A DNA stretch of 64,000 nucleotides from Dermacoccus nishinomiyaensis (GTDB lineage: Bacteria; Actinomycetota; Actinomycetes; Actinomycetales; Dermatophilaceae), in assembly GCF_900447535.1 (NCBI RefSeq), contig NZ_UFXX01000001.1:1116001-1180000 (forward strand). Reading direction: 5' to 3'. This document shows positions 58,815 through 64,000 of the stretch, one piece after another. The first letter of the stretch is position 1; each line of letters starts with the position of its first letter. Position numbers and translations under genes: made by a program. The notes beneath the pieces were generated by a model. That model was given only the letters and a program-made list of their open reading frames with translations, was not told where the DNA came from and did no database searches.

Positions 58815-61800
58815 TCACCCCGCCAGGTGCGACCAGCGCGTCTCGAGCTCACGCCACGGGCCGGCGTCCGCAACCCTGCCCGCCTCCAGGACGACGACGC
58901 GGTCGGCCCGGGCGAGAGCCGAACGCTTCGACGTCGCCCCGACGACGGCGCTGCCACGCGCACGCAACGCGTCCCACAGCTCGAGCTCGGTGCGCGCGTC
59001 GAGCGCGCTCGAGACGTCGTCGGCCAGGAGCAGTTCGGCCTCCGTCGACAGGGCTCGCGCGAGCGCCAGCCGCTGAACCTGCCCACCGGACAGGCGCACC
59101 CCGCGGTGGCCGACGAGACTGTCCCGGCCGCCCGCGTTGTCGATGTCGGGGGTGAGACGCGCAGCGTCGACGGAAGTGTCGAACTCGCGCTCGTGACCGA
59201 GGAGCACGTTCTCGGCGAAGGAGCCGGAGAGCACTCGGGGCGTCTGGGCGACGTAGGCGACCTGGCCGGGGCGGAGGAAGAGCTCTGGCTCGCTCACCTC
59301 TCGTCCGTTCCACGTGAGCGAGCCGGTGTGGTGCACGAGCCCCGCGAGTGCCGCCAGCAGGCTCGACTTGCCGGAGCCCACGGCGCCCAGGAGCAGCACG
59401 AGCTCGCCCTGCCCGACGGTGAGATCCACGCCTTCGACGCCGACCGTCCCGTCATCGTGCAGGGCGGCGAGGTCGCGCAACGCCAGTTCGCGCAAGGGCT
59501 CCCTCGGCGTCTCAGGTACCTGAGGTGCCGCACCGGAGGGCAGGTCGAGGCCAGCCGGGAGGTCGACGAGATCGGCCCCGCCGGCGAGTTCGCTCGTCGC
59601 CCTGAGCCAGGCCCGCGTTCCGGGCGCCTCGGTGACGACCGACCCGGCGACCCGGCCGAACCAGTCGAAGTTGGACGCCGCGTTGACGACGAGCAGCGCC
59701 GTCGCAAGGCCCCAGGTGCCGTACAGCGCCCCCGCCCAGGCTGCCACGATGCCTGCCTGCACCATGAGCGTCGGGACGCCGTCGAGCACGGCGGCGACTC
59801 GGTGCTCGCGCACCGCGGCCTCGACGCGCGTGCGGTCGACGGCGGCGAGGTGTTCGCGGATGCGCCCGGTGCGACCCGCGAGCTTGATGGTGCGCGCTGC
59901 TTCGAGCGAGGAGACGAGGGCGCGACCGAACTGGGCACGGGACGCCGACGCCCGCGCGGCGGAGCGGCCCGCCACGCGCCGTCCGAGGGCGGAGGCCAGC
60001 GCCGAGCCGACCATGATGACGAGCAGGACGAGACCCGCGAGCCAGGTGCCACCGAGCACAGCGGTGAGAACGACGATGACGAAACCGTTGGTGAAGTCGA
60101 TCCACCGGTCGGCATAGCGGACGAAGCGATCCGAATCCATCGCGCGCGCGACGACCTCGCCGGGAGGCGTGCGCGGCAGCCGGTGCTGCCCCGTCTGTCC
60201 GATGAGCACGCGCATGCGCACCCGCAGGGAGATCTCGATCCACCACCGCGGGTAACGGATGACGGCCACCGCGAGCGAGACCGGGCCGAGCATCACGCAC
60301 ACCGCGACCGCTGCGGCCCAACCCCATGCGGGGGTGCCGTCCGCCAGGGCCTGCACGGTGTGACCCCAAGCCCAGCCCGTGACGCTGCCGATGGCACCGA
60401 AGATGGAGAACGCGAGGAACGCGAAGATGGCCACGACGCCCCACTCGGGCCGCACCTTCAGCGCGTTGATGATCGCGCGTGCGAGGGACGAACCCTCGGG
60501 GATGTCGCGCGTGACGGGCGCCGCGCCCGTGCGTCGCGCGTGCGCGACGTGCGGGGCCTCGTGGTCCGGGGCGGGGACGGCGGACGCGCCGGCGGCTTCG
60601 GTGAGGTCGCGGAAGTAACCGGGTGTCTCGAGCAGTTCGTCACGGCGACCGAACTGCACGAGGCGCCCGCGCTCCATGACGCCGATGAAGTCGGCCCGCT
60701 CGATGGTGCCGAGACGATGCGCGATGAGGATGCCGGTGCGCCCCTCGAGCAACCGTGCAGAGGCCGCGACGACGCGGGCCTCCGTCACCGGATCCATGCG
60801 GGCGGTCGCCTCGTCGAGCACGATGACGCGCACGTCGCGTGCGAGCAGACGGGCGAACGCCAGCAGCTGTTCCTCGCCGGCCGACAGGCTCACGCCACCC
60901 GGGCCGAGCACCGTGTCGAGGCCGTCGGGCAGGGTCGAGACCCACGGGCCGAGACCGAGCGTCTCGACGACGTCCTCGATCTGAGCGCGCGGCAGCGGCT
61001 CGAAGACGGTGATGTTCTCCGCCAGCGTGCCGGCGAGGATCTCGGTGCGCTGCGTGACGACACCGACGCCCCCGCGCAGCGCCTCCAGGTCGAGGTCGCG
61101 CACGTCGACGCCGCCGAGGAAGAGCGAACCGGGCGGCGGCTCGACGGCGCGCGAGACGAGGGAGGCCAACGTCGACTTGCCGGATCCGGTGCGTCCCACC
61201 AGGGCGAGAGTCGACCCGGCCGGCACGTGCAGGTCGACGTCCTGCAGCGCGAACGTGCCGGTGCCGTAGCTGAAGTCGAGGTGACGTACGTCGAGATCCA
61301 GCGGGCCCTCCGGCAGCGCTCGTCCGCCCTCGGGTTCGGCCGGAACGGCCAGGAGGGCGCGCAGGCGCACGATGGCGCCGAGGCCCGCCTGCATGTCCGG
61401 GAACTGCTCGGCGACCCGTGCCAGCATGCCGACGAACGTGCTCGTGACGAGGAACATCGTGACGAGATCACCGACCGACATCGACGTGCGCGAGGCGAGC
61501 GCGACACCGGCGAGCACGACGAGGACGAGCAGCAGGTGCAGCGACAGGCCGGTGCGCAGCAGCAGCTTGACCTCGAGGCGCACGACGGCCAGGAACCGCT
61601 CGTGCACGCGCGCCGACAGCTTGGCGAGGCGCGCGACCACGAACGGCTGGCCGAGGCTCGTGCGGATGTCGTCGCGGCCCGCGACGCCCTCCTCGAAGAT
61701 GGCGGCGTGCTCGGTCCAGGCGGCCTCCTCGAGCACCTTGCCCGCCGCGATCGGGGCGAGCAAGGAACGCATGAGCACCCACGTCAGCGCCGCGAAGAGC

Positions 61801-62285
61801 GGGAAGAGCACCCAGGCCGGCCACCACGTGATACCCGCGACGATCCACATCGGCACCATGGCGAGCGTCATCCGCAGCACCATCCAGATCTGCTGACGCA
61901 GCAGGTTCGAGATCTCGTGGGTGTCGTCGTCGACACGGTCGAGGATCTCACCGCCCGCCTGCTCCGACAGGGCCTCGAGCGGTTGCGCGAGCACCGCGTC
62001 GACGAGGTCGCGACGCAGCTGCCCGGCGGCACGATCGACCATGCCCGCCCACAGGAAGCGCCCCGCGGTGTCGACGAGCGCCCCACCGAGGACGGTGACG
62101 GCCAGCAGCGTCACGAGGCGAGCGCTCGTGTGCTCGGCCAGCCGGCCCGCGATGACGGACGCCGCCGTCGTCGCCAACGCTGTGACGGCCGCGAGGATGA
62201 CGGCGGCCCACGTACTGGGGACGGCGATGCGTCGCCATCCGATCTGGCGGGATGGCGAGGCGTGCGGCGCGGGTGGTGTCGTCAT
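58815..62285 (-). CDS. fused ABC exporter with two transmembrane and two nucleotide-binding domains
   Basis: A protein of 1,156 residues in the order TMD1-NBD1-TMD2-NBD2. NBD1 has Walker A GRTGSGKST (364-372), signature LSAGE (467-471), Walker B with Asp491-Glu492 and switch His523. NBD2 has GAVGSGKSS (967-975), signature LSGGQ (1065-1069), but Asp1090 replaces the catalytic Glu and Ser1119 stands where the switch His should be. The degenerate NBD2 motifs face the altered LSAGE of NBD1, so one site should hydrolyse ATP and the other mainly bind it, as in heterodimeric exporters. Type IV exporters move lipids, drugs or peptides; the substrate is unknown. It lies between rplL and rpoB on the same strand. 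Confidence 0.9.
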   Translation of the reverse strand: MTTPPAPHASPSRQIGWRRIAVPSTWAAVILAAVTALATTAASVIAGRLAEHTSARLVTLLAVTVLGGALVDTAGRFLWAGMVDRAAGQLRRDLVDAVLAQPLEALSEQAGGEILDRVDDDTHEISNLLRQQIWMVLRMTLAMVPMWIVAGITWWPAWVLFPLFAALTWVLMRSLLAPIAAGKVLEEAAWTEHAAIFEEGVAGRDDIRTSLGQPFVVARLAKLSARVHERFLAVVRLEVKLLLRTGLSLHLLLVLVVLAGVALASRTSMSVGDLVTMFLVTSTFVGMLARVAEQFPDMQAGLGAIVRLRALLAVPAEPEGGRALPEGPLDLDVRHLDFSYGTGTFALQDVDLHVPAGSTLALVGRTGSGKSTLASLVSRAVEPPPGSLFLGGVDVRDLDLEALRGGVGVVTQRTEILAGTLAENITVFEPLPRAQIEDVVETLGLGPWVSTLPDGLDTVLGPGGVSLSAGEEQLLAFARLLARDVRVIVLDEATARMDPVTEARVVAASARLLEGRTGILIAHRLGTIERADFIGVMERGRLVQFGRRDELLETPGYFRDLTEAAGASAVPAPDHEAPHVAHARRTGAAPVTRDIPEGSSLARAIINALKVRPEWGVVAIFAFLAFSIFGAIGSVTGWAWGHTVQALADGTPAWGWAAAVAVCVMLGPVSLAVAVIRYPRWWIEISLRVRMRVLIGQTGQHRLPRTPPGEVVARAMDSDRFVRYADRWIDFTNGFVIVVLTAVLGGTWLAGLVLLVIMVGSALASALGRRVAGRSAARASASRAQFGRALVSSLEAARTIKLAGRTGRIREHLAAVDRTRVEAAVREHRVAAVLDGVPTLMVQAGIVAAWAGALYGTWGLATALLVVNAASNFDWFGRVAGSVVTEAPGTRAWLRATSELAGGADLVDLPAGLDLPSGAAPQVPETPREPLRELALRDLAALHDDGTVGVEGVDLTVGQGELVLLLGAVGSGKSSLLAALAGLVHHTGSLTWNGREVSEPELFLRPGQVAYVAQTPRVLSGSFAENVLLGHEREFDTSVDAARLTPDIDNAGGRDSLVGHRGVRLSGGQVQRLALARALSTEAELLLADDVSSALDARTELELWDALRARGSAVVGATSKRSALARADRVVVLEAGRVADAGPWRELETRWSHLAG

Positions 62286-62403
62286 GGCACGTCACAGGCT
62301 ACGGGTGAACACCGACAACCGCACTCGAATATCGCGCGCGTCATCGGCGGCACCGGCCTCGGCAGGGTTCCTCTGGCGCGACGCCAGGTCTGCCGGCATG
62401 CGA

Positions 62404-62436
62404 AAGCGGGCCGCACCGTGATGGTGCGACCCGCTT
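62404..62436 (-). terminator. terminator after rplL
   Basis: AAGCGGG/CCCGCTT plus, after one mismatch, CGCACC/GGTGCG form a two-part stem. On the minus transcript the stem is followed by TCG after a run ending GCTTT. It separates rplJL from the exporter gene. Confidence 0.65.
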
Positions 62437-62483
62437 CGACGCGATGTCTCGCGATCAGTGCCCAGGCAGTGCCCGGGCAGAGA

Positions 62484-62870
62484 TCACTTGACCTCGACGG
62501 TGGCGCCGGCGCCTTCGAGGGCTTCCTTGGCCTTGTCGGCAGCGTCCTTGGCGACACCTTCGAGAACCGGCTTCGGGGCGCCGTCGACGAGGTCCTTGGC
62601 CTCCTTGAGACCGAGGGACGTGAGGGCGCGCACCTCCTTGATGACCTGGATCTTCTTGTCACCGGCCGAGGCCAGGATGACGTCGAACTCGGACTTCTCC
62701 TCGGCAGCGCCGGCGTCGCCGCCGCCTGCAGCCGGAGCAGCCGCGGCAGCAACCGGAGCAGCAGCGGTGACGTTGAAGGTGTCTTCGAAGAGCGTCACGA
62801 ACTCGGAGAGCTCGATGAGCGTCATTTCCTTGAAAGCCTCGAGGAGCTCGTCGTTGGAGAGCTTCGCCAT
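62484..62870 (-). CDS. rplL: 50S ribosomal protein L7/L12
   Basis: A protein of 128 residues. An N-terminal dimerisation part ([20 protein letters not shown]), an Ala/Gly-rich hinge (about 37-55) and the C-terminal factor-binding domain with [20 protein letters not shown] are present. It forms the flexible stalk that recruits EF-G and EF-Tu. Confidence 0.97.
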   Translation of the reverse strand: MAKLSNDELLEAFKEMTLIELSEFVTLFEDTFNVTAAAPVAAAAAPAAGGGDAGAAEEKSEFDVILASAGDKKIQVIKEVRALTSLGLKEAKDLVDGAPKPVLEGVAKDAADKAKEALEGAGATVEVK

Positions 62871-62975
62871 GATGGGCGTCCTTTCTGTTCTGTCGGACCC
62901 GGACCGATGTGGTCGTGGGATCCGTGCCGTGAGTGGCGTTGTGGTGGGTTTGCGCTGATGCCGGTCAGGACCGGA

Positions 62976-63566
62976 TCAGGCCTCGTCGCCACCCTCGGCG
63001 ACGTCTGCGGTGGCCGCTTCGGCAGCCGGGGCTGCGTCGGTGGCCGGTCCCTCGGTCTCGACCTTGGCACGCAGGGCGTCGACGGTGCGAGCAGCCTGCG
63101 ACAGCGGGGCCGCGAAGAGGTAGACAGCCTGGCTGAGCGAGGCCTGGAGGCCCCCGGCCAGCTTGGCGAGCAGGGTCTCGCGGGACTCGAGGTCCGCGAG
63201 CTTGTTGATCTCCTCGGCCGACATGGCCTTGCCGTCAAGGACGCCGCCCTTGATGACGAGGAGAGGGTTGGCCTTGGCGAAGTCACGCAGCTTCTTCGCC
63301 GTCTCCACCGGGTCACCGGTGACGAAGGCGATAGCGGACGGGCCCTGGAGCTGGCCGTCGAAAGCCGTCACGCCGGCTTCGGCAGCCGCACGGGCGGTCA
63401 GCGTGTTCTTCACCACGGCGTAGGTGGCGTGCTCACGAATGGAGTTACGCAGATCGGTGATCTGCGCCACGGTGAGACCGCGGTACTCCGTCAGCACGGC
63501 AGCATCCGAGTTGCGGAAGTTGTCCGCAAGCTCGGCAATGGCTGCATCCTTAGCGGCGGTAGCCAT
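62976..63566 (-). CDS. rplJ: 50S ribosomal protein L10
   Basis: A protein of 196 residues. [20 protein letters not shown] is the conserved RNA-binding start; the C-terminal helix that holds the L12 dimers is followed by an Ala/Glu-rich tail. L10 with L12 normally represses its own mRNA through the leader, and a leader with matching structure precedes this gene. L11 and L1 genes are not adjacent. Confidence 0.96.
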   Translation of the reverse strand: MATAAKDAAIAELADNFRNSDAAVLTEYRGLTVAQITDLRNSIREHATYAVVKNTLTARAAAEAGVTAFDGQLQGPSAIAFVTGDPVETAKKLRDFAKANPLLVIKGGVLDGKAMSAEEINKLADLESRETLLAKLAGGLQASLSQAVYLFAAPLSQAARTVDALRAKVETEGPATDAAPAAEAATADVAEGGDEA

Positions 63567-63766
63567 GCGCGCCTCCTTCGGTGGTGAGTGCCAGTCGCTC
63601 GGGCGACACGAAAAAGAGCCTCGGCGCAGGCGCGCTGAGGCTCTGAAAACATGCTGACGAACAACACGATCATCGACTGAAGCTCACCTGCGCCGGACGC
63701 TCACTGCCGTGAGGCCTTCGGTCACATCCACCCAGAGGCAGAGTGCAACAACCGGCGGTCATTGGT
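63567..63766 (-). ncRNA. ribosomal protein L10 leader with attenuator hairpin
   Basis: About 200 nt of untranslated leader lie between the promoter and rplJ. Near its end AGAGCCTC (63637-63644 on this strand) pairs with GAGGCTCT (63615-63622), with a further GCGC/GCGC pairing inside, and the stem is followed at once by a run of T (63611-63615) on the transcript. That is an intrinsic terminator 45 nt before the start codon. Autoregulation by L10-L12 through such leaders is known; the upstream binding fold here is inferred. Confidence 0.65.
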
Positions 63767-63772
63767 CCTCCC

Positions 63773-63801
63773 AATGTACCGGGCGGGCGGCGGGCGGCCA
63801 A
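63773..63801 (-). promoter_or_regulatory. rplJ-rplL promoter
   Basis: The minus strand shows -35 TTGGCC (63796-63801), a 17-bp very GC-rich spacer and -10 TACATT (63773-63778). Confidence 0.65.
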
Positions 63802-63962
63802 ATCGGTGCGATCGACGCCGGTGGGCACTGGTGCACAGGCCGCAGAAACCTGACGAAAAACTTACCGTCGCGATCGGGTGCGACACGCGCCGGGCTGGTG
63901 AGACTCGAGGAGTGGCCGGTGACGCACCGGGCGCTGCCTCACCGCCTACCGAAGGACCAAGC

Positions 63963-64000
63963 ATGCCCGACGCACCCACCCCCGCAGCTGCTCTACCCGA
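63963..64000 (+). CDS. start of an unidentified plus-strand gene, cut by the window edge
   Basis: Only 12 codons are visible, reading MPDAPTPAAALP. GAAGGA lies 6 bases before the ATG, a convincing ribosome site. Too little is present to name a product. It is divergent from rplJ with a gap of about 400 bp that also carries the rplJ leader and promoter. Confidence 0.5.
   Translation, partial: MPDAPTPAAALP

Noticed and set aside
58560-63587. A 1,675-codon open frame on the plus strand
   Set aside because: It lies antisense to rplJ, rplL and the ABC exporter, has Arg/Glu/Asp-rich shadow composition and matches no family. High GC content leaves such frames open.

Overview
The window is high-GC actinobacterial chromosome. 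The ribosomal and RNA polymerase genes, the short 61-residue zinc-type S14, the acidic N-terminal tail on S9, GTG/TTG starts on core genes, a DUF4245 gene beside glpX, and an LpqY-like sugar binding protein all point to Actinomycetota. A member of the Micrococcales is my best guess; this is inference from protein style, not from a marker search. No rRNA, tRNA or CRISPR array was found.

Layout. (1) 1-568 is the start of a DUF262 (GmrSD/DndB-like) gene that runs off the left edge. (2) 773-2635 is bounded by two identical 21-bp direct repeats, one of them inside the 3' end of ychF. Between them lie a TetR regulator and an EamA-family exporter. The outer repeat still encodes what looks like the ordinary YchF tail, so this reads as a small integrated cassette without a recombinase. 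(3) 2602-12142 is ordinary chromosome: ychF, a DUF389 membrane protein, rmuC, ispH, xseA-xseB, DUF4245, glpX and a PfkB-family sugar kinase. (4) 12211-16657 is an LpqY-SugABC-like sugar importer operon. (5) 16925-23358 holds class I fumarase, a beta carbonic anhydrase, malate dehydrogenase, an aminotransferase and glmM. (6) 23474-43347 is the ribosomal block: rplM-rpsI; infA-rpmJ-rpsM-rpsK-rpsD-rpoA-rplQ; secY-adk-map; the spc-type cluster (rplN to rplO); and the S10-type cluster (rpsJ to rpsQ). An ArsR-like regulator and truA sit within it. (7) 43685-46016 has an aspartate-type aminotransferase and an orphan lipoprotein. (8) 46115-63566 is the str and beta region: rpsL-rpsG-fusA-tuf, rpoB-rpoC, a fused double ABC exporter, and rplJ-rplL with its leader. 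A divergent gene begins at the right edge.

Nearly all genes from 20.6 kb rightward are on the minus strand, so transcription runs from right to left. Strong inverted repeats mark most unit boundaries, and several sigma70-like promoters can be read directly (tetR, rplM, infA, rpsL, rpoB, rplJ). Many neighbouring genes overlap by 1-4 bases (TGATG, TAATG, GTGA), which implies translational coupling. The most unusual points are the ychF-tail cassette, the fused asymmetric ABC exporter between rplL and rpoB, and a long hairpin between rpoB and rpoC.
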